Assembly: GCA_949511925.1 (NCBI GenBank)
Contig: CATEYX010000065.1
Coordinates: 1-17,515 of the forward strand
Length of the DNA: 17,515 nucleotides
Reading direction: 5' to 3'
Source: Cryomorphaceae bacterium
GTDB lineage: Bacteria > Bacteroidota > Bacteroidia > Flavobacteriales > BACL11
This document shows, one piece after another, positions 1 to 7,002 of this stretch. A program made the translations under genes and the position numbers. The notes under the pieces were generated by a model, which had not been told where the DNA came from, did no database searches, and was given only the letters and a program-made list of their open reading frames with translations. How positions within the stretch are numbered: the first letter of the stretch is position 1; every line of letters begins with the position of its first letter.

Positions 1-1
1 A

Positions 2-196
2 GCAATTGTTAAAAAAACAATGGGAAATAATCCTAGGAGAATTGTTAAAATTGAAATTGATTTAACGTTCCCAAAAGAATACGATTCTAAAACCAAAACT
101 ATTTTAGAAAGAGCTGCTCGTAATTGTCCAGTACATCATACTTTGTCAGAAAGTGTAGAAAAAAATATTTTGTTTAAGTATTTAAGTTTAGCATAG
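2..196 (+). CDS. OsmC/Ohr-family protein, C-terminal part
   Basis: This is the last 64 codons of a gene that begins before the window; the frame is open from base 2 and stops with TAG at 194-196. The peptide contains RNCPVHHTLS, which matches the second conserved cysteine region of OsmC/Ohr proteins (a CPVH-type motif). In that family the cysteine is half of a thiol pair that reduces organic hydroperoxides, or the domain is a related YhfA-like protein of unknown substrate. The first cysteine lies outside the window, so peroxidase activity cannot be judged. The gene ends about 58 bp before a strong hairpin that can terminate it. Family call fairly sure, exact subfamily not. Confidence 0.72.
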   Translation, partial: AIVKKTMGNNPRRIVKIEIDLTFPKEYDSKTKTILERAARNCPVHHTLSESVEKNILFKYLSLA

Positions 197-253
197 ACCT
201 CATACCAATGCAAAGACTATTACACGTTTAACAATTATCCTAAAATAAATAGA

Positions 254-283
254 AAACCCACTCAAATGAGTGGGTTTCTTTTT
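254..283. terminator. Bidirectional terminator between osmC-like gene and ssrA
   Basis: A perfect 10-bp stem (254-263 with 268-277) closes on a four-base AAAT loop. On the plus strand it is followed by a T-rich run and can end the OsmC-like transcript. On the minus strand it is followed by TTTTCTATTTATTTT and can end the tmRNA precursor. Since the genes converge, one hairpin appears to serve both. Confidence 0.85.
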
Positions 284-652
284 AGTGGAGCTGGGGGGTA
301 TCGAACCCCCGTCCAAACAAGGAATTAAATAACTTTCTACATGTTTATCTTATTTTAATTTTCGAAATTAGGATGGATATAAGCAATCCAAACCCAATTC
401 TTAGCTTTTTAAAATTTTGCTGGTTTATAAAAGCAATAAACCAACTATCCTGATTTTGATTATGTCCCAAGATTTATAGGAGACAGGAAGTCCTATAAAA
501 GAGACAAAAGCTTACGTAATTATATAAATTAGGCAGCTAAAGCGTAGTTATTCTCGCCAATTAAAAATGTGAACTTTGATATTTACGAGCCAAAATACAA
601 TGCTCGACATGCTTACTACAAAACGCACTTGCAGTCAAATCCAGTCAGCCCC
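283..652 (-). ncRNA. ssrA: Transfer-messenger RNA (tmRNA), one-piece
   Basis: tmRNA rescues stalled ribosomes with SmpB: it is charged with alanine, enters the A site, and its internal reading frame adds a degradation tag. The 5' end reads GGGGCTGACTGGATTTGAC (starting at 652) and pairs with the 3' AGCTCC, forming the acceptor stem. The T arm is GGGGG-TTCGATA-CCCCC near 292-308. The tag frame at 558-529 reads GGC GAG AAT AAC TAC GCT TTA GCT GCC TAA, that is GENNYALAA, typical of Bacteroidota. After discriminator A (286) the DNA reads CTA instead of CCA, so the CCA end is probably added after transcription. The length of about 370 nt and the single continuous piece are standard. Inferred pseudoknots lie between the tag and the 3' tRNA-like part. 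Confidence 0.97.
529..558 (-). CDS. tmRNA proteolysis tag frame (GENNYALAA)
   Basis: Nine codons from resume codon GGC (556-558) to stop TAA (529-531) encode GENNYALAA inside ssrA. The LAA end is the signal read by ClpXP-type proteases. It is translated only by resumption on tmRNA and has no start codon of its own. Confidence 0.95.
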   Translation of the reverse strand, partial: GENNYALAA

Positions 653-672
653 AATAAATTAATGAACAAGTG

Positions 673-680
673 CAAAATTA
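673..680 (-). promoter_or_regulatory. -7 box of ssrA promoter
   Basis: Read on the minus strand this is TAATTTTG, an exact match to the Bacteroidota -7 element TAnnTTTG, 20 bp before the mature tmRNA 5' end. No clear TTTG -33 element sits at the usual spacing. The position suggests a precursor with a short 5' leader. Confidence 0.6.
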
Positions 681-712
681 CAAAAATGACTAGTTAAGTC
701 TTCTTCTTTTTT

Positions 713-720
713 TACTTTTG
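713..720 (+). promoter_or_regulatory. -7 box of saccharopine dehydrogenase-like gene
   Basis: TACTTTTG matches TAnnTTTG exactly and ends 21 bp before the ATG at 742. It faces away from the ssrA -7 box, which lies 32 bp to the left, so the two promoters are divergent. It also contains the in-frame TTG at 718, which is therefore unlikely to be a start codon. The -33 region is poor. Confidence 0.6.
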
Positions 721-741
721 TTATTCAAATATTATAGCATT

Positions 742-1944
742 ATGAAGATAGGAGTTTTACAAGAAGAAAAAGTACCAGCCGATAAGCGTGTTCCTTTAAC
801 ACCAAAGCAATGTAGACAACTGCTGGATACTTACCCAGACATTGAAATTTTAGTGAAAAGTAGCGCTATAAGATGCTTTTCAGATGCTATGTATATTGCT
901 GAAGCAATTAATATTGTTGATGATTTGAGTGATTGTGATGTGTTAATAGGAGTGAAGGAAGTGCCAAAAGAATCATTAATTGCTAATAAAACTTATTTAT
1001 ATTTTTCCCACACTATAAAAGAACAATCTTACAATAGAGGATTGTTATTAAAAATGATGGAACTTAATATAACTATGGTGGATTATGAAGTGTTAAGGGA
1101 TAAGCAAGGAAATCGCCTTTTAGGTTTTGGAAGATATGCAGGTATTGTGGGAGCTTATAATGGTTTTTTAACTTATGGTCTGAAATCAGGAAATTACTAC
1201 TTGAAAGCAGCTCATAGTTGTGAGGATAGGGTAGAAATGGAATCTGAAATGAGTAAAATAAAATTAAGTGATGAAAAAATTATTGTTACTGGAAATGGTA
1301 GGGTAGGGAATGGTGTTTTGGAAATTATGGAAAAGTCTAATATAAGAGAGGTTTCAAAATCAGATTTTTTAACTAAAACGTTTAATGAAGCTGTTTTTGT
1401 TCATTTAAATTTCATGGATTATAATGTTAAAAAAGATGGCAGTAGTGCTGTAAAGCAAGAATTTTATAGTAATCCTGAATTATTTAAATCATCCTTCATG
1501 GACTATGCTATACATGCTGATATTTTTATTGCGGGACATTATTATAGTTCAGGTTCTCCTTACTTGTTTACTAGAAAGAATGCTAAGAATCCAGACTTTA
1601 ATTTAAAAGTTGTAGCAGATGTTTCTTGTGATATTAATGGTCCTATTGCTTGTACAATTAAACCGTCAACGATTGCTAGTCCGATTTATGGATATGACAA
1701 ACAATCAGAAAAAGAAGTAGATTTTAGAAATGATGATGCAATTGCAGTTATGGCAGTTGATAATTTGCCTTGTGAGCTGCCAAAAGATGCTTCTGAGGAT
1801 TTTGGTAATGAGATGTTGGATAAAATTATCCCTTCTTTAATAATTAGTGATGATGAGCAAATTATTGCTAATGCAACTATTTGTAAAGCAGGTGATTTAA
1901 CTCCAAATTTTGAATACTTAAGTAATTACGTAAACGGAAATTAA
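742..1944 (+). CDS. Saccharopine dehydrogenase (Lys1)-like / alanine dehydrogenase-family oxidoreductase
   Basis: This 400-residue protein has the two-domain AlaDH/PNT fold of NAD-dependent amino-acid dehydrogenases. The N-terminal part starts MKIGVLQEEKVPADKRVPLT and carries K72 (VKEVP) and H90 (YFSH), which match the catalytic Lys and His of yeast-type saccharopine dehydrogenase (Lys1). The Rossmann nucleotide loop is TGNGRVGNG at about 183-191, and a conserved ADVSCDINGPIACT segment lies near the C-terminal third. The family oxidises saccharopine to lysine and 2-oxoglutarate with NAD, but no other lysine 2-aminoadipate gene is nearby, so the substrate is uncertain. ATG 742 is preferred over TTG 718 because the latter lies inside the promoter. 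The stop overlaps that of rpe by four bases. Confidence 0.75.
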   Translation: MKIGVLQEEKVPADKRVPLTPKQCRQLLDTYPDIEILVKSSAIRCFSDAMYIAEAINIVDDLSDCDVLIGVKEVPKESLIANKTYLYFSHTIKEQSYNRGLLLKMMELNITMVDYEVLRDKQGNRLLGFGRYAGIVGAYNGFLTYGLKSGNYYLKAAHSCEDRVEMESEMSKIKLSDEKIIVTGNGRVGNGVLEIMEKSNIREVSKSDFLTKTFNEAVFVHLNFMDYNVKKDGSSAVKQEFYSNPELFKSSFMDYAIHADIFIAGHYYSSGSPYLFTRKNAKNPDFNLKVVADVSCDINGPIACTIKPSTIASPIYGYDKQSEKEVDFRNDDAIAVMAVDNLPCELPKDASEDFGNEMLDKIIPSLIISDDEQIIANATICKAGDLTPNFEYLSNYVNGN

Positions 1945-2591
1945 ATTGCTTTTAGGTCAGCAATAGTTTGCGTAGGATTATCTGATTTAAATATAAAGCT
2001 TCCTGCAACTAATACATCTGCACCTGCATCAATTAATTTTTTTGCGTTAGCAGAAGTTACTCCGCCATCAATTTCTATATGAGTATTTAGATCTTGATCA
2101 TTAGCCATCTGTCTAAGTTTTCTTACTTTTTTGTAAGTCATTTCCTCAAACTTTTGCCCACCAAATCCTGGATTTATTGACATTAATAAAACCATATAAC
2201 ATTTAGGCAAAATATCTTCCAATACACTTACTGGAGTTGTTAAATTTAGAACTATACCAGCTTTACATCCTGCATCTTCTATCTGAGTAAGTATCCTGTG
2301 TAAGTGTACTGTTGATTCGTAATGTACAGTAATGATATCCGCACCAACTTTTGCAAACTCCTCAATATAGCGTTCGGGCTTCTCTATCATTAGGTGTACA
2401 TCAAGTGGTTTTGTTGCATGCTTTTTTATAGCCTGGATTACTGGCATTCCATAAGATATATTTGGCACGAAATGACCATCCATTACGTCAATATGAAACC
2501 AATCAGCTTGGCTATTATTTATCATTTCGCAATCTCTTTGAAGGTTTCCGAAATCAGCTGCTAATATTGAAGGTGCAATTTTATGTGACAT
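1941..2591 (-). CDS. rpe: Ribulose-phosphate 3-epimerase
   Basis: Interconverts ribulose 5-phosphate and xylulose 5-phosphate in the pentose phosphate pathway; a cytoplasmic TIM-barrel metal enzyme. From ATG 2591 the product is 216 residues, the family's usual size. It starts MSHKIAPSILAADF, with metal-ligand candidates H33 and D35 (WFHIDVMDG), H66 (DVHLMI) and D175 (IEIDGGV). D35 and D175 are the expected acid/base pair. The phosphate loop NPGFGGQKF is at about 140-148, and AGSFIF lies near the end. An upstream in-frame TTG at 2609 would add six residues but falls inside a -7 promoter box, so the ATG is chosen. The gene follows rpoD but has a terminator and its own promoter before it. It converges with the dehydrogenase gene with a TTAA stop overlap. 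Confidence 0.96.
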   Translation of the reverse strand: MSHKIAPSILAADFGNLQRDCEMINNSQADWFHIDVMDGHFVPNISYGMPVIQAIKKHATKPLDVHLMIEKPERYIEEFAKVGADIITVHYESTVHLHRILTQIEDAGCKAGIVLNLTTPVSVLEDILPKCYMVLLMSINPGFGGQKFEEMTYKKVRKLRQMANDQDLNTHIEIDGGVTSANAKKLIDAGADVLVAGSFIFKSDNPTQTIADLKAI

Positions 2592-2606
2592 GTAATCATT
2601 TTTTGG

Positions 2607-2614
2607 CAAATATA
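2607..2614 (-). promoter_or_regulatory. -7 box of rpe promoter
   Basis: The minus strand reads TATATTTG, an exact TAnnTTTG match, 15 bp before the ATG at 2591. The leader would be very short. The -33 region coincides with the rpoD terminator hairpin just upstream. Confidence 0.6.
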
Positions 2615-2615
2615 G

Positions 2616-2647
2616 ATAATAAAAAAGAGGGCTAACAGCCCTCTTTT
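2616..2647 (-). terminator. Rho-independent terminator after rpoD
   Basis: Arms 2623-2633 and 2637-2647 form an 11-bp perfect stem with a three-base loop. Read on the minus strand it is a GC-rich AGAGGGCT/AGCCCTCT core ending in a T run. It starts 3 bp after the rpoD stop and separates rpoD from rpe. Confidence 0.88.
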
Positions 2648-2650
2648 AAT

Positions 2651-3514
2651 TTATCCTAAATAAGTTTTTAAGATTTTACTTCTTGTGGTTTGTTTCAACC
2701 TTCTAACTGCTTTTTCTTTTATTTGTCTTACTCTTTCTCTTGTTAAATCAAATTTCTCACCAATTTCTTCAAGTGTCATGGCGTGTCCTCCGTTTAATCC
2801 AAAGTAAGAAGAAACAACATCAGCTTCTCTAGGTGTTAAAGTATCTAAAGCTCTTCTGATTTCCTCTCTTAATGATTCTAACATTAATTCAGCATCAGGG
2901 TTTGGACTTTCGTCAGAACCCATTACATCATACAAATTACTGTCTTCTCCTTCAATTAATGGAGCATCCATAGATACATGTCTTCCTGTATTCTTAAGTG
3001 ATTGCTTAACTTCAGTAAGTGAAAGTTCTACTAAATCTGCAATTTCTTCGGGTGTAGGTGGACGTTCAAATTTTTGCTCTAAAACTGCATAAGCTTTGTT
3101 GATTTTATTGATTGACCCAATTTTATTAAGCGGTAACCTTACAATACGAGATTGTTCAGCCAAAGCTTGTAAAATTGATTGGCGAATCCACCAAACAGCA
3201 TATGAGATAAATTTAAATCCTCTTGTTTCGTCAAAACGCTTTGCAGCCTTAATCAGTCCAAGATTCCCTTCATTAATTAAATCAGGTAAAGTTAATCCTT
3301 GATTTTGATATTGTTTAGCAACTGAAACTACAAAACGTAAATTTGCTTTGGTTAACTTTTCAAGAGCTCTTTGATCACCTGCTTTAATTTTTTGTGCTAA
3401 TTCTACTTCCTCTTCAGCAGTAATTAAATCAACCCTTCCAATTTCTTGTAAGTATTTGTCAAGTGATGCAGTTTCTCTATTGGTAACCTGCTTTGTAATT
3501 TTTAGTTGTCTCAT
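2651..3514 (-). CDS. rpoD: Primary RNA polymerase sigma factor (Bacteroidota RpoD type)
   Basis: A 287-residue sigma-70 family protein that directs RNA polymerase to housekeeping promoters. Region 1.2 starts near residue 15 (SLDKYLQEIGRVDLIT). Region 2 is at about 53-125, including NLRFVVSVAKQYQNQGL and the -10-reading helix GFKFISYAVWWIRQSI. Region 3 follows, and region 4.2 has a helix-turn-helix MTLEEIGEKFDLTRERVRQI near the C terminus. Region 1.1, present in E. coli RpoD, is absent; this short form is normal for Bacteroidota, whose primary sigma reads TTTG/TAnnTTTG promoters. Those -7 boxes are found throughout this window. The gene is 77 bp after pnp, and an inverted repeat lies in that gap. 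A strong terminator follows. Confidence 0.95.
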   Translation of the reverse strand: MRQLKITKQVTNRETASLDKYLQEIGRVDLITAEEEVELAQKIKAGDQRALEKLTKANLRFVVSVAKQYQNQGLTLPDLINEGNLGLIKAAKRFDETRGFKFISYAVWWIRQSILQALAEQSRIVRLPLNKIGSINKINKAYAVLEQKFERPPTPEEIADLVELSLTEVKQSLKNTGRHVSMDAPLIEGEDSNLYDVMGSDESPNPDAELMLESLREEIRRALDTLTPREADVVSSYFGLNGGHAMTLEEIGEKFDLTRERVRQIKEKAVRRLKQTTRSKILKTYLG

Positions 3515-3534
3515 TTGAATTTTTTTAGTTATTA

Positions 3535-3575
3535 AGCTTTTGCAGAATCCTTATACGAATCGTATTGCGAAAGGT
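3535..3575 (-). promoter_or_regulatory. Nested inverted repeat upstream of rpoD
   Basis: The pnp-rpoD gap contains ATACGA-A-TCGTAT (3553-3565), a perfect 6-bp inverted repeat around one base. Outside it, on the minus strand, CTTTCGCA before and TGCAAAAG after form a second, imperfect pair. It could be an operator for rpoD, an RNA hairpin in the pnp-rpoD mRNA (decay or processing site), or a weak terminator of pnp without a good T run. Function is inferred only. Confidence 0.4.
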
Positions 3576-3591
3576 TACACTATTTAAAAAA

Positions 3592-5727
3592 TTATTTTGT
3601 TTGTTTTTCTGGCTTAGGTAAAAGTACTTTTCTTGATAATTTTAATTTACCACTTCTTTCGTCAATAGCAATTAATTTTACCTCAATAGTATCTCCTTCC
3701 TTAAGTACATCTTCAACATTATCAACTCTTTCCCAAGCTAATTCTGAAATATGAACTAAACCGTCAGTATTAGGTGAAATTCCAATAAATGCACCATAAG
3801 GCATAATTGATTTTACCTTTCCTTTATAGATTGCTCCAATTTCAGGCATAAAGGCAATAGATTTTATTTGCTCTACTGCTAAATCAATTTTTTCTTGATC
3901 AGTTCCTAAAATTTCAACAACACCCATATTATCTATTTCTTCAATAGAAATATTAGTTTCAGTAGATGCTTGTAATTCTTGAATGATTTTTCCTCCAGGG
4001 CCAATAATTCCACCAATAGTAGATTTAGGTACCTTTAATACAACAATTTTAGGTGTTTGAGGTTTTAGCTGAACTCTTGGTTCTGAAATTGTCTCAATAA
4101 TTTTCCCTAAAATATGTAATCTTCCTTCTCTTGCTTGGTTTAGGGCTTTATCTAAAATTTCGTAAGATAATCCTTGTACTTTAATATCCATTTGACATGC
4201 AGTAATACCATCAGCAGTACCACATATTTTAAAGTCCATATCTCCTAAATGATCTTCATCACCTAAAATATCAGAAAGTACAGCATAGTTACTTGGATCT
4301 TTTTCATCAGAAATTAATCCCATAGCAATACCGGAAACTGGTTTTTGAATTTTAATTCCTGCATCCATAAGTGCCATAGTTCCTGCACAAACAGTTGCCA
4401 TCGAAGATGATCCGTTTGATTCTAAAATATCAGAAACAATACGTACAGTATAAGGATTGTCAGCAGGAATCATTTTTTTCAATGCTCTTTGCGCTAAATT
4501 TCCATGACCAATTTCTCTTCTACTTACATTAAATTTCATTCTAGCTTCTCCAGTAGAGAAAGGAGGGAAGTTGTAGTGTAAATAGAAACTTTCATGTCCT
4601 TGATGAGTTACACCATCCAAACGGTTAACATCAGTAGCTGAACCTAAAGTTACAGTTGTTAATGATTGAGTTTCACCTCTTGTAAATACAGCTGAACCAT
4701 GTGGACTATATAAATAATCAACTTCACACCAAATAGGTCTGATTTCAGTTGTTGCTCTTCCATCTAATCTTTTTCCTTCTGCTAATACAAGATTTCTTAT
4801 CGCTTCTTTTTCAACATCATGGTAGTATACACCAATTAATTTTGAATCATATTCTTCAACTTCATTTTCTGATAAGCTTGCAATCCAATCTGTTTTTACA
4901 GCTTTGAATTTAACTGATCTTTCATCTTTACCTAAACCTTCATTAGCTACAGCATAAACAGCATCATAAGTGTCTGCCTTAATTCTAGTTTTTAAATCTG
5001 CATCATGATTTTCATGTGAGTATTCTCTCTTTTCTGCTGAAACACCAACTTTAGCAGCTAATTCTAATTGTGCAGCACATTGTACTTTAATTGCTTCATG
5101 CCCAATTTTAATTGCTTCAATCATTTCAGCTTCTGAAACTTCACTCATTTCTCCTTCCACCATTGCTACACTATCAGCTGATGCACCAACCATAAGGTCA
5201 ATATCTGCATTTGCTAATTCTGCTGATGAAGGGTTAATGATGTAATTTCCATCAATTCTTGCTACTCTACATTCTGAAATAGGTCCATTAAACGGAATAT
5301 CAGAAAGTGCAATTGCAGTTGAAGCAGCAAGTGCAGCTAAAGCATCAGGTTTTACGTTAGGGTCATGTGAATTTAATGATATCATAATTTGTACCTCAGC
5401 ATGATAATCACTAGGAAACATGGGTCTTAATATTCTGTCAACTAAACGCATTACCAATATTTCTTGGTCAGTTGGTCTTCCTTCTCTTTTTAAGAATCCT
5501 CCAGGGAATCTTCCGTCAGCTGCAAATTTTTCTCTATAATCTACTGTTAATGGTAAAAAATCTACTCCTTCTCTTGCTCCAAAGCTAGAAACTACAGTTG
5601 CAAGCATATGAGTATTACCCATTCTTAATTCAACTGATCCGTGTGCTTGTTTTGCTAATTTTCCTGTTGAGATACTAATCTCTCTACCGTCTGGTAGTGT
5701 AATAATTTGTTTTTCTTCTTTTATCAT
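3592..5727 (-). CDS. pnp: Polyribonucleotide nucleotidyltransferase (PNPase)
   Basis: Phosphorolytic 3'-to-5' exoribonuclease of mRNA decay, acting as a cytoplasmic trimer. From ATG 5727 it has 711 residues, almost the size of the E. coli enzyme. Order: RNase PH-like domain 1 (from LPDGREISISTGKLAKQAHGS, about 10-145), an alpha-helical linker, RNase PH-like domain 2 (around GKRLDGRATTEIRPI through GDEDHLGDMDFKICGT, about 320-520), then a KH domain with the GPGG loop at about 576-579 and an S1 domain at about 629-702. The core acids DHLGDMDFK are present. An upstream in-frame TTG at 5763 lies within a hairpin and would add twelve residues not typical of the family. rpsO-pnp order is conserved with many bacteria, and a hairpin separates the two genes. 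Confidence 0.97.
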   Translation of the reverse strand: MIKEEKQIITLPDGREISISTGKLAKQAHGSVELRMGNTHMLATVVSSFGAREGVDFLPLTVDYREKFAADGRFPGGFLKREGRPTDQEILVMRLVDRILRPMFPSDYHAEVQIMISLNSHDPNVKPDALAALAASTAIALSDIPFNGPISECRVARIDGNYIINPSSAELANADIDLMVGASADSVAMVEGEMSEVSEAEMIEAIKIGHEAIKVQCAAQLELAAKVGVSAEKREYSHENHDADLKTRIKADTYDAVYAVANEGLGKDERSVKFKAVKTDWIASLSENEVEEYDSKLIGVYYHDVEKEAIRNLVLAEGKRLDGRATTEIRPIWCEVDYLYSPHGSAVFTRGETQSLTTVTLGSATDVNRLDGVTHQGHESFYLHYNFPPFSTGEARMKFNVSRREIGHGNLAQRALKKMIPADNPYTVRIVSDILESNGSSSMATVCAGTMALMDAGIKIQKPVSGIAMGLISDEKDPSNYAVLSDILGDEDHLGDMDFKICGTADGITACQMDIKVQGLSYEILDKALNQAREGRLHILGKIIETISEPRVQLKPQTPKIVVLKVPKSTIGGIIGPGGKIIQELQASTETNISIEEIDNMGVVEILGTDQEKIDLAVEQIKSIAFMPEIGAIYKGKVKSIMPYGAFIGISPNTDGLVHISELAWERVDNVEDVLKEGDTIEVKLIAIDERSGKLKLSRKVLLPKPEKQTK

Positions 5728-5752
5728 CTTGTCTTCTTTGTTTATAAAAATT

Positions 5753-5783
5753 AAAAAAGGCAATAAAAATATTGCCTTTTTTT
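5753..5783 (-). terminator. rpsO-pnp intergenic hairpin (terminator or attenuator)
   Basis: A perfect 13-bp stem (5753-5765 with 5770-5782) with a four-base loop is followed, on the minus strand, by a run of T. It lies 20 bp after the rpsO stop and 25 bp before the pnp ATG. It may end most rpsO transcripts and let part read through into pnp. It could instead be an RNase III-like processing site, as is known for the E. coli rpsO-pnp leader. No -7 box is evident between it and pnp, which favours read-through. Confidence 0.8.
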
Positions 5784-5802
5784 GTAGTTTGTCCTTTTCT
5801 TG

Positions 5803-6072
5803 TTATCTTCTAAGACCTAAATTTTTCACTAGTTCTCTGTACTTCAAAATATCCTTACCTTTTAAGTAGTCTAGTAATTTTCTTCTTTTACCAACCATTA
5901 GTTGTAATGATCTTTGAGTTCCGTAATCTTTACGGTTTAATTTTAGGTGTTCAGTTAAATCTGAAATTTTCTTAGTAAATAAGGCTACTTGAGAGTGAAC
6001 TGATCCTGAATCTTTGGCATCATTACCAAATTCTTTGAAAATATTTTCTTTGTCTTGTGTTGTTAAGCTCAT
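5803..6072 (-). CDS. rpsO: 30S ribosomal protein S15
   Basis: Binds 16S rRNA early in assembly of the small subunit platform. At 89 residues it has the exact family length. It carries the core GSVHSQVALFTKKISDLTEHLK and the RNA-binding stretch NRKDYGTQRSLQLMVGKRRKLLDYLK (about 46-71), ending YRELVKNLGLRR. ATG 6072 follows an A-rich region without a clear Shine-Dalgarno, as is common in Bacteroidota. A -7 box at 6109-6116 gives it its own promoter after accD; pnp follows. Confidence 0.98.
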   Translation of the reverse strand: MSLTTQDKENIFKEFGNDAKDSGSVHSQVALFTKKISDLTEHLKLNRKDYGTQRSLQLMVGKRRKLLDYLKGKDILKYRELVKNLGLRR

Positions 6073-6108
6073 GTTTTTCTGTTTAAAACCACTTTAATTT
6101 ATGGGCTG

Positions 6109-6116
6109 CAAATTTA
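6109..6116 (-). promoter_or_regulatory. -7 box of rpsO promoter
   Basis: The minus strand reads TAAATTTG, an exact TAnnTTTG match, 36 bp before the rpsO ATG and within the 82-bp gap after accD. The -33 element is not clear. Confidence 0.62.
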
Positions 6117-6154
6117 ATAAACTAATTGAATAATAAGCCCTTTTAAAATATAAT

Positions 6155-7000
6155 TTATTTTTTAATAATTCTGAATAGCTGAGCCAGTTTTTCTTTAAGG
6201 TCTTTTCTGTCAACTATAAAGTCAAGAAATCCATGCTCTTGTAGGAATTCGGAGGTTTGAAATCCTTCAGGTAAATCTTTACCGATAGTTTCTTTTACCA
6301 CTCTAGGTCCTGCAAAACCAATTAAAGCATTTGGTTCAGCAATATTCATATCTCCTAACATCGAAAATGATGCGGTAGCACCACCAAAAGTAGGGTCGGT
6401 ACATAATGATATAAAAGGTAAACCTGCTTTACTTAGTTTAGCTAGTTTAGCTGATGTTTTTGCCAACTGCATTAAGGAAATACCAGCTTCCATCATTCTT
6501 GCTCCTCCTGATTTGGAGATTATAAGGATTGGATGTTTGTTTTCACGAGCATAATCAATTGCTCTAGAAATTTTCTCACCAACAACTGAACCCATTGAAC
6601 CACCAATAAATGTGAAATCCATTGCAGCAATAACAACTATATCTCCTTTTATTTTACCATGCGCAGTTCTGACAGCATCTTTTAGACCTGTTTTTTTCTG
6701 CATAGCTTTAACTCTATCAGGGTACTTCTTTTTATCCTTAAATTTTAGAGGGTCTAAGGAGGTCATTTCTTTATCTAACTCGATAAATTTATTATTATCA
6801 AATAAAATTTCAAAATATTCGGTTGAACCTATTCTACTATGGTAGTTACAGTTAATACAGCAATGAAGATTTTCTTTATGTTCTTCTGTAGTAACTATCG
6901 TTTTACATTTAGGACATTTACTCCATAGTCCATCTGGTGTTTCTTTCTTTTCGTGTGTAGAAGTAGTGATTCCTTCCTTTATTCTATTAAACCAACCCAT
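6155..7000 (-). CDS. accD: Acetyl-CoA carboxylase, carboxyltransferase beta subunit
   Basis: With AccA it transfers the carboxyl group from carboxybiotin to acetyl-CoA, giving malonyl-CoA for fatty-acid synthesis in the cytoplasm. The 281-residue product begins MGWFNRIKEGI. It has the N-terminal zinc ribbon C29-x2-C32 and C48-x2-C51, followed by the crotonase-like carboxyltransferase core: GSMGSVVGEKISRAIDYA, ISKSGGARMMEAGISLMQLAKT, PTFGGATASFSMLGD, IGFAGPRVVKETI. Length and order are normal. It begins only 2 bp after the fba stop, so the two are very likely cotranscribed. accA and the biotin subunits are not in the window. Confidence 0.97.
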   Translation of the reverse strand: MGWFNRIKEGITTSTHEKKETPDGLWSKCPKCKTIVTTEEHKENLHCCINCNYHSRIGSTEYFEILFDNNKFIELDKEMTSLDPLKFKDKKKYPDRVKAMQKKTGLKDAVRTAHGKIKGDIVVIAAMDFTFIGGSMGSVVGEKISRAIDYARENKHPILIISKSGGARMMEAGISLMQLAKTSAKLAKLSKAGLPFISLCTDPTFGGATASFSMLGDMNIAEPNALIGFAGPRVVKETIGKDLPEGFQTSEFLQEHGFLDFIVDRKDLKEKLAQLFRIIKK

Positions 7001-7002
7001 AA

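Noticed and set aside
6100..6145. GGGCT and AGCCC segments after accD that could pair as a terminator
   Set aside because: Only five pairs with a loop of about 30 bases and no T run; the rpsO -7 box lies within the loop.
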